Positions 9,278-17,777 of a stretch of DNA of 64,000 nt are shown here, piece by piece (within the stretch, counting starts at the first letter, position 1; every line of letters begins with the position of its first letter). The stretch is taken from contig NZ_JAHUTM010000001.1 of the NCBI RefSeq assembly GCF_019209905.1, positions 620,001 through 684,000 on the forward strand, in the 5' to 3' direction. Position numbers and translations under genes: made by a program. Source of the DNA: Corynebacterium sp. TAE3-ERU12. Its GTDB lineage: Bacteria; Actinomycetota; Actinomycetes; Mycobacteriales; Mycobacteriaceae. Under the pieces are notes generated by a model. That model had not been told where the DNA came from, ran no database searches, and saw only the letters and a list, made by a program, of their open reading frames with translations.

Positions 9278-9397
9278 GGGGGAGAGGGTACGCCCACCCT
9301 GCGCGCGACAAAGAAAACGGGAACACTAGTCAGTAAGGATTCCCGCCAACAATGCCCCATGAGCCCAATAGCTCACTGCCGGGGCCCAGGAGGAAAC

Positions 9398-11050
9398 ATG
9401 GCACATGAACGCGCCGGCCAGTTAGCTCAGCCCAGTGATCTGGTCGATATCTCGTCTCTCGTTTCGGCGTACTACACCCGTCACCCTGAGCCCGGTAACC
9501 CCGACCAGGCGGTGACCTTCGGCACGTCCGGTCACCGTGGTTCCTCGCTGGATACCGCCTTCAACGAGGACCATATCCACGCCACCACCCAGGCGATTGT
9601 GGACTACCGCACTGGCCAGAAGATTGCCGGGCCGCTGTTTTTGGGCCGCGATACCCACGCCCTATCCGCCCCGGCGATGCTGTCCGCCATCGAAGTGCTT
9701 GTCGCTAATGACGTGCAGGTCATGGTCGATGCCGATGATCGTTTCACCCCGACCCCGGCGGTTAGCCACGCCATTTTGCAGCATAATCGCGACCTGCCCG
9801 GTGGCCCGACCGGCACTGACACCAAGCGTGCCGACGGCATTGTGGTCACCCCGTCTCATAATCCGCCGCGCGATGGTGGTTTTAAGTACAACCCGCCTTC
9901 GGGTGGGCCTGCCGACGCTGAGGCGACTGACTGGATTGCCAAGCGCGCCAATGAGTACATCGCCGATGGCATGAAGGGTGTGCAGCGCGTCGGTGTCGAT
10001 GAGGCCAAGGACGCCGTCAGCAAGTACGACTTCAAGGGCAATTATGTTGCTGACCTGCCCAATGTGGTCGATATTGATGCTATTCGGGAGGCCGGTGTGC
10101 GCATTGGTGCTGACCCCATGGGTGGCGCCTCGGTGGATTACTGGGCCGCTATTGCGGAGACGCATAATCTCAACCTCACCGTGGTCAACCCGCAGGTCGA
10201 CCCGACGTGGCGGTTCATGACGCTGGATACTGACGGCAAGATCCGGATGGATTGTTCCAGCCCGAACTCGATGGCTTCCTTGGTGGGTAACCGCGATAAG
10301 TACGACATCGCCACCGGCAATGATGCCGACGCGGACCGCCACGGCATCGTCACCCCGGACCAGGGGCTGATGAACCCCAACCACTACTTAGCGGTGGCCA
10401 TTGACTACCTCTTCGCCAACCGCCCAGGCTGGGGGGAGAACACCGCAGTGGGTAAGACCCTGGTGTCCTCGTCGATGATTGACCGTGTTGTCGGCAACCT
10501 GGGTCGCACGCTTGTTGAGGTGCCGGTGGGCTTCAAGTGGTTCGTGCCCGGCCTGCTCGATGGTTCCGTGGGCTTCGGTGGTGAGGAATCCGCTGGTGCG
10601 TCTTTCCTGCGTCATGACGGCACGGTGTGGTCCACCGATAAGGACGGCATCATCATGGACCTGCTCGCCGCGGAGATCATCGCCAAGACCGGTAAGACCC
10701 CATCGCAGCGCTACGCCGAGCTCGTCAACGAGTTCGGTGACCCGGCCTACGCGCGTACCGACGCTGAGGCCAACCGGGAGCAGAAGGCCATCTTGAAGAA
10801 GCTGTCTCCCGAGCAGGTCACTGCGGACACCCTGGCCGGCGAGCCGATTACCGCCAAGCTCACCGAGGCTCCCGGGAATGGCGCCGCGATTGGTGGGCTG
10901 AAGGTGACCACGGAGAATGCGTGGTTCGCCGCGCGCCCGTCCGGTACGGAGGACAAGTACAAGATTTACGCTGAGTCCTTCAAGGGCGAAGACCACCTCA
11001 AGCAGGTTCAGGATGAAGCAGCTGCGCTCGTGGGCGAGGTTTTGAAGTAA
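9398..11050 (+). CDS. pgm: Phosphoglucomutase (alpha-D-glucose phosphate-specific)
   Basis: A 550-residue alpha-D-phosphohexomutase that interconverts glucose 1- and 6-phosphate. The active serine lies in [17 protein letters not shown] near residue 153, the metal-binding loop is [10 protein letters not shown] near 310, the sugar-binding loop is [12 protein letters not shown] near 390 and the phosphate-binding loop is [12 protein letters not shown] near 515. Length and the N-terminal TFGTSGHRG motif match the E. coli Pgm type. The ATG at 9398 has AGGAGGAAAC just upstream, a near-perfect ribosome site. It is divergent from the crcB pair and followed 17 bases later by the mauE-like gene. Confidence 0.96.
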   Translation: MAHERAGQLAQPSDLVDISSLVSAYYTRHPEPGNPDQAVTFGTSGHRGSSLDTAFNEDHIHATTQAIVDYRTGQKIAGPLFLGRDTHALSAPAMLSAIEVLVANDVQVMVDADDRFTPTPAVSHAILQHNRDLPGGPTGTDTKRADGIVVTPSHNPPRDGGFKYNPPSGGPADAEATDWIAKRANEYIADGMKGVQRVGVDEAKDAVSKYDFKGNYVADLPNVVDIDAIREAGVRIGADPMGGASVDYWAAIAETHNLNLTVVNPQVDPTWRFMTLDTDGKIRMDCSSPNSMASLVGNRDKYDIATGNDADADRHGIVTPDQGLMNPNHYLAVAIDYLFANRPGWGENTAVGKTLVSSSMIDRVVGNLGRTLVEVPVGFKWFVPGLLDGSVGFGGEESAGASFLRHDGTVWSTDKDGIIMDLLAAEIIAKTGKTPSQRYAELVNEFGDPAYARTDAEANREQKAILKKLSPEQVTADTLAGEPITAKLTEAPGNGAAIGGLKVTTENAWFAARPSGTEDKYKIYAESFKGEDHLKQVQDEAAALVGEVLK

Positions 11051-11067
11051 CCAGTAGATTCGATCAC

Positions 11068-11517
11068 GTGAATAATCTCGGTACCGCAATCAGCGCCCTC
11101 GCCCGGTTCGGCCTCGCGGGGGTGTGGTTGTGGTCTGGATTCGTCAAGTTATTGAATCCGTTGGATACCCGCCAGGCGATCGCTGCCTACGAGCTTGTGC
11201 CCGTGGACTTCCTGGAAACCCTGGCGGTGCTGCTGCCTGCGGTGGAGCTGATCCTGGGCCTGATGTTGCTGCTGGGTGTTTTTATCCGCTGTGCAGGTGT
11301 TATCTCGGCGCTCATCATTGTGGCGTTCCTGATCGGGATCGGCTCGGCGTGGGCGCGCGGGCTCACTATCGACTGTGGTTGTTTTGGTGGCGGCGGCCAG
11401 AATCCTGAGGCCGATGCCAGCACCTACGTAGTCGAGATGCTTCGCGACCTTGTCTTCCTCGCTATGGCTGGCATTACTGTGTGGCGCCCGTTTACCCGCC
11501 TGTCGGTGCATGCCTGA
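11068..11517 (+). CDS. MauE/DoxX-family membrane protein
   Basis: A 149-residue integral membrane protein with four hydrophobic helices (about residues 5-25, 45-70, 72-95 and 120-140). DCGCFGGGG at about residue 109 is the cysteine motif of the MauE/methylamine-utilisation subgroup, which is linked to electron transfer in disulfide-bond formation. It starts with GTG 17 bases after pgm and is followed by a thioredoxin-fold DsbA-like gene, which supports a role in oxidative folding at the membrane outer face. In mycobacteria the same pairing is common. Confidence 0.86.
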   Translation: MNNLGTAISALARFGLAGVWLWSGFVKLLNPLDTRQAIAAYELVPVDFLETLAVLLPAVELILGLMLLLGVFIRCAGVISALIIVAFLIGIGSAWARGLTIDCGCFGGGGQNPEADASTYVVEMLRDLVFLAMAGITVWRPFTRLSVHA

Positions 11518-11607
11518 CCACGAAAGATTGCGGTAGGTGAGCAGACTCGCGGCTGTTTGGTGCTGGTCTAGGTCCCTAATCCACCCCAGGCGGGGTACGG
11601 TATCGGC

Positions 11608-12339
11608 GTGAGTAAGAAAATTAAGGACCCCAACGCCAAAAGCTCCGGCTTCGTAGTCGGATTGATCGCGCTCGTCGCCATCGTTGCGGCTGTTATTGCC
11701 GCAGTGTTCTACTTCGGCCAAAAGGAGAGCAGCGAAGACCTTCCCGGTGACGAGGTCAATTTCACCGTCAGTGCTGATAACGGTGTTATCACTCTGGCTA
11801 AGGACGGCGCCGAGGACGCGACCACTGCCGCGGTGTATGAGGACTTCTCTTGTCACTACTGCGCGGAGATGTCTGTCGGCGGGCATGCCGACGAGCTCGC
11901 CGCGTTGAATAACGGTGACATGGTGGTGGAATACCGCCTCCTGAACTTCCTCGATGGTGGCGCTGAGGGTCACTCGACCCGCGCTCTGGCTGTGATGAAT
12001 CGCATTGCTGAGACCGGCGACGCGCACCTGTTCTGGAATTTCCACACGCTGCTCATGCGTGACCAGCAGGGCGCAGCAAGCTGGGATTTCGCTGACTACG
12101 CCGATCAGATCGACAAGATGGGCGGCGATGATGAACTCGTCGATGACGTCAAGGACGGACTCGATATGAAGGCTGCCGCCACGATCGGCAAGGCCAATGG
12201 CGAGAACCTGAAGAAGACGCTGGACACTGACAGTGTCACCAGCCCGCATGTTGTCGTTGACGGCAAGGACATCTTGCTTAATGCCCCCAATGGTGGTCTC
12301 GGCGAATGGGTCAAGCTGGTTCTCGACGCTGGTAAGTAA
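11608..12339 (+). CDS. DsbA-like membrane-anchored thiol-disulfide oxidoreductase
   Basis: A 243-residue protein with one N-terminal membrane anchor (about residues 14-35, VGLIALVAIVAAVIAAVFY) and an extracytoplasmic thioredoxin-like domain. The active site is CHYC near residues 81-84 in DFSCHYCAEMS, the DsbA CxxC type with an inserted helical domain, and the cis-proline-like loop TSPHVVVDG lies near 212. It would oxidise cysteines of secreted proteins. GTG start. It follows the mauE-like gene after 90 bases, and the pair probably works together. Confidence 0.88.
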   Translation: MSKKIKDPNAKSSGFVVGLIALVAIVAAVIAAVFYFGQKESSEDLPGDEVNFTVSADNGVITLAKDGAEDATTAAVYEDFSCHYCAEMSVGGHADELAALNNGDMVVEYRLLNFLDGGAEGHSTRALAVMNRIAETGDAHLFWNFHTLLMRDQQGAASWDFADYADQIDKMGGDDELVDDVKDGLDMKAAATIGKANGENLKKTLDTDSVTSPHVVVDGKDILLNAPNGGLGEWVKLVLDAGK

Positions 12340-12444
12340 CTCTACTGAGCGACACCTCACCTGGGGTTTTGGTAAAACTTCAGATGACGTGTAGCTTAAT
12401 TTGAGTCGCAACGGCGCTTCTGTTTTAGGTAGCGTCGCTGCAAC

Positions 12445-12517
12445 GGGGCTATGGCGCAGCTGGTAGCGCACCACACTGGCAGTGTGGGGGTCACGGGTTC
12501 GAGTCCCGTTAGCTCCA
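12445..12517 (+). tRNA. tRNA-Ala (GGC), copy 1
   Basis: A 73-base cloverleaf: acceptor GGGGCTA pairing with TAGCTCC, D stem GCGC/GCGC, anticodon loop CTGGCAG (anticodon GGC), T arm ACGGG-TTCGAGT-CCCGT, discriminator A. GGC reads alanine codons GCC/GCU. CCA is not encoded. It is identical to the second copy 161 bases downstream. Confidence 0.95.
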
Positions 12518-12605
12518 CTGTGTTCACCGAGTAATCGGTGGGCCAATATCACCGGGTCTGGTGAGAAATTAAGAAAATAAGCAGGACCACGCGCAAGCGT
12601 GTTTC

Positions 12606-12678
12606 GGGGCTATGGCGCAGCTGGTAGCGCACCACACTGGCAGTGTGGGGGTCACGGGTTCGAGTCCCGTTAGCTCCA
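12606..12678 (+). tRNA. tRNA-Ala (GGC), copy 2
   Basis: Every base is the same as in the copy at 12445-12517, while the flanking DNA differs, so this is a true tandem duplication of the gene alone. The two are probably co-transcribed, and a strong hairpin terminator begins 18 bases after this copy. Confidence 0.95.
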
Positions 12679-12695
12679 CCATTTTCTTGCAGAAG

Positions 12696-12738
12696 AGGCT
12701 GCTGGCGTTGTTGTACAACAACGTCAGCAGCCTTTTTG
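12696..12738 (+). terminator. Rho-independent terminator after the tRNA-Ala pair
   Basis: AGGCTGCTG and CAGCAGCCT bracket a second perfect palindrome (CGTTGTTGTACAACAACG), giving a stem of about 19 base pairs with one mismatch, followed by TTTTT. Confidence 0.9.
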
Positions 12739-12821
12739 GTATCTCACCTGCGCAACTGATTATTGCGTTATTGCGCAAATAGGGGTTGTGTACCGCCCCG
12801 GTGTGGTTTAGATTGCTTGCA

Positions 12822-13376
12822 ATGTTTACCCACTGGTTCGGCAGAAAAAAGTCGAATAACGCCATCCGCGTGCGCTGCCGACATGAGGCATGCCATGCGG
12901 TTGTCGCTATGGCTTATGGCCTTCCCGTGGAGCACATAGAGGTACGGCCACATAGTGGCAGTGGGGGATCGACCCACTGGCGCACTATGCCCGCCGTCGC
13001 CCATGGTCGTTATCGCAGTCGCGGAGCTGTTGTTGAGGACTATATGAAGTTCCTGGCAGTCATGGTCGCTGCTGATGTCGGGACAATTGGCGTCGACGAG
13101 CATCGCGAGCGGTCGTGTTGCAGTGATGCACTCGATGCCGCTGCCTTGGCCCAGCACATGGTGGCAAGCGGTATCCGGCCTGAGGCGCTTGCACCGGACT
13201 GCGGCCCGGACTCACTGTTGTCCTTGGCGCGGCTGAAAGCGCTGGAAAAGATAGAAAAACACGCAGCAGTCGTCGACCGGATAACAGAGCTGTTGCTACG
13301 TAACCAGGAGCTCAGTTTCGAAACCCTTGACCCCATCGCCGCACGCGTGTGGGCTGAGGAAGACGGACGCTTCTAG
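12822..13376 (+). CDS. Stand-alone HExxH protein, M41 (FtsH)-peptidase-like
   Basis: A 184-residue protein with HEACHAVVAMAYGLPVEHIEV beginning at residue 21. HExxH followed by AVVA..YGLPVE.I closely resembles the zinc site of the FtsH (M41) peptidase domain, but there is no AAA ATPase and no membrane helix. The third metal ligand expected in M41 (an aspartate further on) may be one of the acids around DALDAAALA or PDCGPD; this is not certain. Small M41-like proteins without ATPase occur in actinobacteria and phages with no known substrate. The ATG at 12822 is preferred to an upstream GTG because it begins the conserved region. A probable AT-rich promoter lies between the tRNA terminator and this gene. 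Confidence 0.65.
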   Translation: MFTHWFGRKKSNNAIRVRCRHEACHAVVAMAYGLPVEHIEVRPHSGSGGSTHWRTMPAVAHGRYRSRGAVVEDYMKFLAVMVAADVGTIGVDEHRERSCCSDALDAAALAQHMVASGIRPEALAPDCGPDSLLSLARLKALEKIEKHAAVVDRITELLLRNQELSFETLDPIAARVWAEEDGRF

Positions 13377-13479
13377 GCCTGCCTGCCGGGCTCCTCGACC
13401 AGCTCACGGCCCTGGGTGAAGGTGTGCCCGGGCGCAGGATTGGGTTCATCCTCCCCACACCGCCGCAACGGGTGTAACA

Positions 13480-13917
13480 ATGGAACCTATGAGTGAAACT
13501 GACGACGTCATCACCAAGCTGACAGACGAAGAATCCCTAGAACTGCTGTCGACCCAGCACTTCGGTCGCCTCGTCGTGCGTCGTGCCGACGATATGGACA
13601 TCTTCCCGCTGAACTACGTGGTCCATGAGGGCGAGATTTACTTCCGCACCGCGGAAGGCTCCAAATTGTTCTCGCTGACACTGAATAATGACGTGCTCTT
13701 CGAAGCGGACAACGTTGACCAGGGAAAGTCGGAGGCCTGGTCTGTTGTGGTGAAGGGCGAGGCGCGAGTGCTGCAGTCCAATGCCGAGATTGAGGCTGCG
13801 GATGAGCTCGAGTTGCGCCCCTGGTTGCCGACGCTCAAATACAACTATGTTGTGGTGGCTCCGAGGGATATTTCTGGCCGTAAGTTTCAGTTGGGCGAAG
13901 AGCCTGAGCGTTACTAG
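13480..13917 (+). CDS. Pyridoxamine 5'-phosphate oxidase-family split-barrel flavoprotein
   Basis: A 145-residue (or 142, from ATG 13489) split-barrel protein. The ELLSTQHFGRLVVRRADDMDIFPLNYVVHEGEIYFRT region is typical of the PNPOx-like flavin- or F420-binding superfamily, in which small members act as nitroreductase-like or biliverdin-type reductases. The substrate cannot be assigned. No signal peptide. It ends 6 bases before the stop of nadE, with which it converges. Confidence 0.85.
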   Translation: MEPMSETDDVITKLTDEESLELLSTQHFGRLVVRRADDMDIFPLNYVVHEGEIYFRTAEGSKLFSLTLNNDVLFEADNVDQGKSEAWSVVVKGEARVLQSNAEIEAADELELRPWLPTLKYNYVVVAPRDISGRKFQLGEEPERY

Positions 13918-13923
13918 ATAGCG

Positions 13924-14751
13924 TTAGCAGCGCCACCAGTTAGCCGACGGGCCTGGCGGGGTAGTCCGCTTGTGCCGGCTGATGCGGTGGAGGTGCTCAA
14001 TGCGCTGCGCGTCGCCCTCGGCTATCTCACCACCGGTTAAGTACGTATCTATTGCCTGGTAGGTCACGCCGAGGGCTTCTTCGTCGGGAAGTGCGGGGCG
14101 GTCTTCCTCAAGGTCGGCGGTGGGGACTTTCTGCCAGGTTGCTTCCGGGGCGCCTAGTTCGCGCAGCAGTGCGGCGCCTTGGGACTTATTCAGCCCCTCA
14201 AGTGGCACCAGGTCGCAGGCCCCATCGCCGAATTTGGTGTAGAAACCGGTGACTGCTTCGGCGGCATGGTCAGTGCCTACCACGAGCATGTTGTGTTGGC
14301 CGGCAATGGCGTATTGGGCGACCATGCGCATCCTCGCTTTAACGTTGCCTTTATTGAAATCAGTCAGCTCCGGTAGGCCTAGTGCTTCGGAGACTGCGTT
14401 GTCCATTGCGTTGGTTGTGCTGGCGATATTGACTGTCACAGTCCGGTCGGGCGCGATGAATCGCAGCGCCGCCTGGGCGTCATCCTCGTCGGCTTGTACT
14501 GCGTAGGGCAGGCGTACGGCGATGAATTCGGCCTCGCCACCGTCGGCACGCACCTGTTCAACAGCTAATTGGCACAGCCGGCCGGCCAGGGTGGAGTCCT
14601 GCCCGCCGGAGATTCCCAGCACAAAACCCTTCGCGCCGGTGGTGGTCAGATAATCGCGCAGGAAGGCAATTCGGGCGCGTATTTCGGCGGCAGGATCGAT
14701 GGTGTCGCGGACGTGGAGTTCGTCGATAATGCTGCGCTGGGTTGAGTCCAT
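13924..14751 (-). CDS. nadE: NAD+ synthetase (ammonia-dependent)
   Basis: A 275-residue enzyme that amidates nicotinic-acid adenine dinucleotide to NAD+. The ATP pyrophosphatase P-loop SGGQDST lies at residues 48-54, followed by the family pattern [15 protein letters not shown] and [20 protein letters not shown]. The length matches the short NadE without a glutaminase domain, so it uses ammonia. Start ATG 14751 (MDSTQ) is chosen over a 9-codon extension. It is divergent from the sugar transporter, whose start is 37 bases away, so the two promoters overlap. Confidence 0.95.
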   Translation of the reverse strand: MDSTQRSIIDELHVRDTIDPAAEIRARIAFLRDYLTTTGAKGFVLGISGGQDSTLAGRLCQLAVEQVRADGGEAEFIAVRLPYAVQADEDDAQAALRFIAPDRTVTVNIASTTNAMDNAVSEALGLPELTDFNKGNVKARMRMVAQYAIAGQHNMLVVGTDHAAEAVTGFYTKFGDGACDLVPLEGLNKSQGAALLRELGAPEATWQKVPTADLEEDRPALPDEEALGVTYQAIDTYLTGGEIAEGDAQRIEHLHRISRHKRTTPPGPSANWWRC

Positions 14752-14787
14752 GTGGCCAGGGTACTCGGGGGTTGGCACAATACGTCT

Positions 14788-16167
14788 GTGTCTAAATCTG
14801 TTGCCGTCGGCAAGCCCGACGAAACCGCTGTGTTCAGTAACCGGCGTGCCATTGGTGTCGCCATCATTGCCGCGTTAGGTGGTTTGCTCTTCGGCTACGA
14901 CACCGGCGTGATCTCCGGTGCGTTGCTGTTCATCACGAAATCCTTCGAACTCACTCCGGCTGAGGAATCCACCATCACCGCCATGTTGCTTGCCGGGGCG
15001 GCGGTGGGTGCGCTGGCCGGTGGTCGCATTGCCGACGCTATTGGCAGGCGAGCGACGATTCTGCTCGGTGCGGTGGGTTTTGTTGCCGGCTCGGTGTGGT
15101 GTGCGCTGGCTGCTGACGCCTTTCACCTTGGTGCGGGCCGCACACTGCTGGGCCTGTGTATCGGCGCGGTGTCGATTGTGGTGCCGATGTACCTATCTGA
15201 GATGGCCCCGCCGGCCATTCGCGGTCGCCTGGTGAGCCTGAACTCACTGATGATCGTCATCGGCCAGTTGGTGGCGTTTTTGACGAACTCGGCGCTGGCC
15301 TCTTCCGGATCGTGGCGCTGGATGCTGGGCTTGGGCGCAGTACCGGGCCTAGTGCTGCTGATTGGTATGGCGATGCTGCCTGATACTCCGGCGCAGCTGG
15401 CTCGTCGCGGCCAGACTGATAAGGCGCTGCGCGTGTTGCGGGCAATGCGTGGGCCCAACGCGACCATGGATGATATCGAGGTCGCTGAGCAGTCCGTGGC
15501 CGATGGTGGTCGTCGTAGGGAATGGGCGCAGCTGAAGACTCCGTGGATTCGCCGATCCGTGATTATCGCCATGATTATCGGTGTGGTGCAGCAGATCACC
15601 GGCGTCAATGCGATTGTGTACTTCGCCCCGACGATGATGAACCGGGTTGGGCTGTCGGCCGAGAACTCGGTGTACACCTCCATTCTGATTGGCACCGTGT
15701 CGGTGATTATGTGTGCCATTGGCATGATGATTGTCGACCACGTGGGCCGGCGCCGGATTTTGCTGGTGGGCCTGGCTGGTTGTTCGCTGTCGCTGGTCGG
15801 TGTTGCTGTGGTCTACCGGATTGCTGCTGATTCGACTGCTGCGGCGTTGGCGGCGTTGGGTCTGATGACGTTGTTTATTGCCTTCCAGCAGGCTGCTGTT
15901 TCCGTCGTCACGTGGCTGCTGATTTCTGAGCTGGTTCCGGAGCAGGTGCGTGGCATTGGTATGGGCATGGCTGGCCTGGCGTTGTGGGTGGCTAACTGGG
16001 TGGTTGCGCAGACGTTCTTGCCGCTGGTTGACACCATTGGCGGGCCGTGGTCCTTCGTGTGCTTTGCGGTGCTGTCCGCTGCGGCGTTCGTGTTCACCTT
16101 TACGCAGGTTCCGGAGACTACTGGTCGGACGTTGGCGCAGGTCCAGGAGGATATGCGTAAGGGATAG
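14788..16167 (+). CDS. MFS sugar porter (sugar:H+ symporter)
   Basis: A 459-residue protein with twelve predicted membrane helices. Sugar-porter marks are [16 protein letters not shown] in helix 1, RRATILLG after helix 2, [11 protein letters not shown] in the loop after helix 6, [14 protein letters not shown] in helix 7 and [13 protein letters not shown] at the C terminus. This is the family of xylose, arabinose, glucose and inositol importers; the sugar cannot be named. GTG at 14788 is taken as start because the leader [11 protein letters not shown] is short and the first helix follows. Confidence 0.92.
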   Translation: MSKSVAVGKPDETAVFSNRRAIGVAIIAALGGLLFGYDTGVISGALLFITKSFELTPAEESTITAMLLAGAAVGALAGGRIADAIGRRATILLGAVGFVAGSVWCALAADAFHLGAGRTLLGLCIGAVSIVVPMYLSEMAPPAIRGRLVSLNSLMIVIGQLVAFLTNSALASSGSWRWMLGLGAVPGLVLLIGMAMLPDTPAQLARRGQTDKALRVLRAMRGPNATMDDIEVAEQSVADGGRRREWAQLKTPWIRRSVIIAMIIGVVQQITGVNAIVYFAPTMMNRVGLSAENSVYTSILIGTVSVIMCAIGMMIVDHVGRRRILLVGLAGCSLSLVGVAVVYRIAADSTAAALAALGLMTLFIAFQQAAVSVVTWLLISELVPEQVRGIGMGMAGLALWVANWVVAQTFLPLVDTIGGPWSFVCFAVLSAAAFVFTFTQVPETTGRTLAQVQEDMRKG

Positions 16168-16247
16168 GGGGCCTTTGGTGCGTGCCGACGGTGGTGGCTG
16201 GTTTTGGTTTGCGGCCATTTGGTGCGCTACGATGCCAACTCGTGTTC

Positions 16248-16269
16248 TGACGTCAGGATTGTGACGTCA
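16248..16269. promoter_or_regulatory. Two adjacent TGACGTCA palindromes upstream of rpmJ
   Basis: Two 10-base perfect palindromes, CTGACGTCAG (16247-16256) and GTGACGTCAC (16261-16270), share the core TGACGTCA. They differ only in the outer pair, which stays complementary. Their centres are 14 bases apart, and they lie 68 bases before the L36 start codon. No known corynebacterial regulator site was matched; the role is inferred from symmetry only. Confidence 0.45.
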
Positions 16270-16337
16270 CGATGAGCGTGGCCGAGGCATTGTGCTGGCC
16301 CGCGAGACAAGCTCGAATCGACAGAAAGGAGCGCCCG

Positions 16338-16460
16338 ATGAAGGTCCGTAAGTCCCTTCGGTCGCTGAAGAACAAGCCGGGCGCCCAGGTCGTGCGTCGT
16401 CACGGCAAGGTCTACGTCATTAACAAGAAGGATCCGCGTTTCAAGGCTCGTCAGGGCTAA
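16338..16460 (+). CDS. rpmJ: 50S ribosomal protein L36, zinc-free type (YkgO-like)
   Basis: A 40-residue basic protein, [20 protein letters not shown] at its N terminus. It has the L36 fold but lacks the CxxC-CxxxxH zinc ligands of the main L36, marking it as the zinc-independent (C-minus) paralog. Such paralogs replace the zinc form under zinc starvation and are usually Zur-repressed, but no clear Zur site was recognised upstream. AAAGGAG sits 9 bases before the ATG. A strong terminator follows, so it is a single-gene unit. Confidence 0.93.
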   Translation: MKVRKSLRSLKNKPGAQVVRRHGKVYVINKKDPRFKARQG

Positions 16461-16496
16461 ATCGTGTGATGTGCTCGCGGTAACGTGAGTTGCAGG

Positions 16497-16529
16497 GCCG
16501 CACTTGGGTTGTACCCGGGTGCGGCTTTT
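16497..16529 (+). terminator. Rho-independent terminator of rpmJ
   Basis: GCCGCACTTGGGT and ACCCGGGTGCGGC form a 13-base stem (one mismatch) with a 3-base loop, then TTTTCTT. Confidence 0.85.
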
Positions 16530-16758
16530 CTTATGTCCACGGGGTCGGCGCGCCGCCGGTGTGACTGATGTTAACTGGTGTGGTGTGGCCCGAAAGGGGG
16601 TAGCGCCCAACTGGCAAAACGGTATTTGAGGGCCGGATTACATGATTGTGAGTAGGGAAATCGGCCTTTCTGGGCGGCGAATTACAAGGTTGTGACTGCC
16701 AAGCGCGCAATATCTAGTGCTCTGCATTCTGGTGAGCTGGGAATATCACACTTGTAAC

Positions 16759-16804
16759 TACTACATGTAGTACCACTAGACGGATGTAGGCCCAATGTGT
16801 AGTG
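16759..16804 (+). promoter_or_regulatory. Probable NrdR box pair in the nrdHIE control region
   Basis: TACTACATGTAGTA at 16759-16772 is a perfect 14-base palindrome that resembles the NrdR consensus (ACwAtATaTwGt type). The half site TGTAGTG recurs 32 bases on at 16798-16804, three helical turns away, which is the usual spacing of tandem NrdR boxes. NrdR represses ribonucleotide reductase genes when ATP/dATP signals are high. The pair lies about 95 bases before nrdH. The rest of the 437-base stretch between rpmJ and nrdH shows no gene. Confidence 0.6.
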
Positions 16805-16897
16805 TTTTGTCTTGTCGCGCCCAGGACGGCACGGCCCGCCCCAGACAGTGTTCGCTGGGGCTGCAGCATTACTTACAGATGTGAGGAAACAGGGGTC

Positions 16898-17122
16898 ATG
16901 GTCACCGTTTACAGCAAGCCCGCCTGCGTTCAGTGCCGAGCCACCACCCGTGCGCTCGACAAGGCCGGCATCTCCTACGACGTCGTCGACATCAGCATTG
17001 ACGACGAGGCGCGTGACTACGTCATGGCGATGGGCCACCTGCAGGTCCCGGTTGTTGATACCGGAGACGAAATGTGGGCCGGTTTCCGCCCCGACCGCAT
17101 CAAAGCTATCCAGGCCGCCTAA
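16898..17122 (+). CDS. nrdH: Glutaredoxin-like NrdH-redoxin
   Basis: A 74-residue redoxin that reduces the class Ib ribonucleotide reductase NrdE, itself reduced by thioredoxin reductase. The CVQC active site (residues 10-13) and the C-terminal [10 protein letters not shown] motif are diagnostic of NrdH. ATG 16898 follows AGGGG. It is the first gene of the nrdHIE unit, 58 bases before nrdI. Confidence 0.96.
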   Translation: MVTVYSKPACVQCRATTRALDKAGISYDVVDISIDDEARDYVMAMGHLQVPVVDTGDEMWAGFRPDRIKAIQAA

Positions 17123-17180
17123 ACCGCGCCCGGCACACACCGCGCAACCAGGCCACAACGAAGGGGAGAGGCCAGAGACC

Positions 17181-17633
17181 ATGCTCATTGTGTACTTCTC
17201 CTCAGCTACCGGAAACACCAAACGCTTCGTCGAGAAGCTAGGGATGGACGCTAAAGCCATCCCACTGCGCAAAACGGACGACGATCTTTTCGTCGATGAG
17301 CCGTACGTGTTGGTCTGTCCGACCTATGGGGGAGGGGCCTCGATCTCTGGTGGGAATACCCGCCCGGTGCCGCCCCAGGTCATTCGTTTTCTCAATAATG
17401 AACACAATCGACGTTTTATCCGCGGCGTTATCGCCGCGGGGAACTCCAATTTCGGCGCCGATTTTGGCCTAGCTGGCGACATCATCGCCAAGAAATGCCA
17501 GGTGCCATATCTTTACCGTTTCGAGCTCATGGGCAATGACGAAGACGTCGCGATTGTCCGCCACGGGCTCGAACAATTCGCGCAACAACACCACGATAAG
17601 GATGGCGCTGATAGCACCAAGCGCAGCGCCTAA
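17181..17633 (+). CDS. nrdI: NrdI flavodoxin-like activator of class Ib ribonucleotide reductase
   Basis: A 150-residue flavoprotein. [15 protein letters not shown] binds FMN phosphate, and [27 protein letters not shown] is typical of NrdI, including the 50s-loop glycines. NrdI supplies oxidant to build the manganese-tyrosyl cofactor of NrdF. An AAGGGGAGAGG ribosome site precedes the ATG. The C-terminal extension ([14 protein letters not shown]) is polar and low in complexity. Two hairpins separate it from nrdE. Confidence 0.95.
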   Translation: MLIVYFSSATGNTKRFVEKLGMDAKAIPLRKTDDDLFVDEPYVLVCPTYGGGASISGGNTRPVPPQVIRFLNNEHNRRFIRGVIAAGNSNFGADFGLAGDIIAKKCQVPYLYRFELMGNDEDVAIVRHGLEQFAQQHHDKDGADSTKRSA

Positions 17634-17687
17634 GGACCACTCCGGCAATGGGCGGAGTGGTCCGTTCCAGTTCCACAGCGGAACTGG
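17634..17687 (+). promoter_or_regulatory. Two back-to-back hairpins between nrdI and nrdE
   Basis: Starting right after the nrdI stop codon, GGACCACTCCG/CGGAGTGGTCC forms an 11-base perfect stem (8-base loop), and 4 bases later CCAGTTCC/GGAACTGG forms an 8-base stem (5-base loop). Neither is followed by a T run, so RNA processing, mRNA stability or partial attenuation is more likely than simple termination. Confidence 0.6.
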
Positions 17688-17777
17688 CCGCGCGACCTCA
17701 ACTAATCCCAATTTGTAATAACGATTTTGGCGCGGTCCAGTGTGGCCGCGCCCCACACCACCTAAGGGAGAATCAGG

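Noticed and set aside
9278-9397. Fluoride riboswitch ahead of the crcB pair
   Set aside because: The short divergent gap does not contain the expected pseudoknot sequence as far as can be read by eye.
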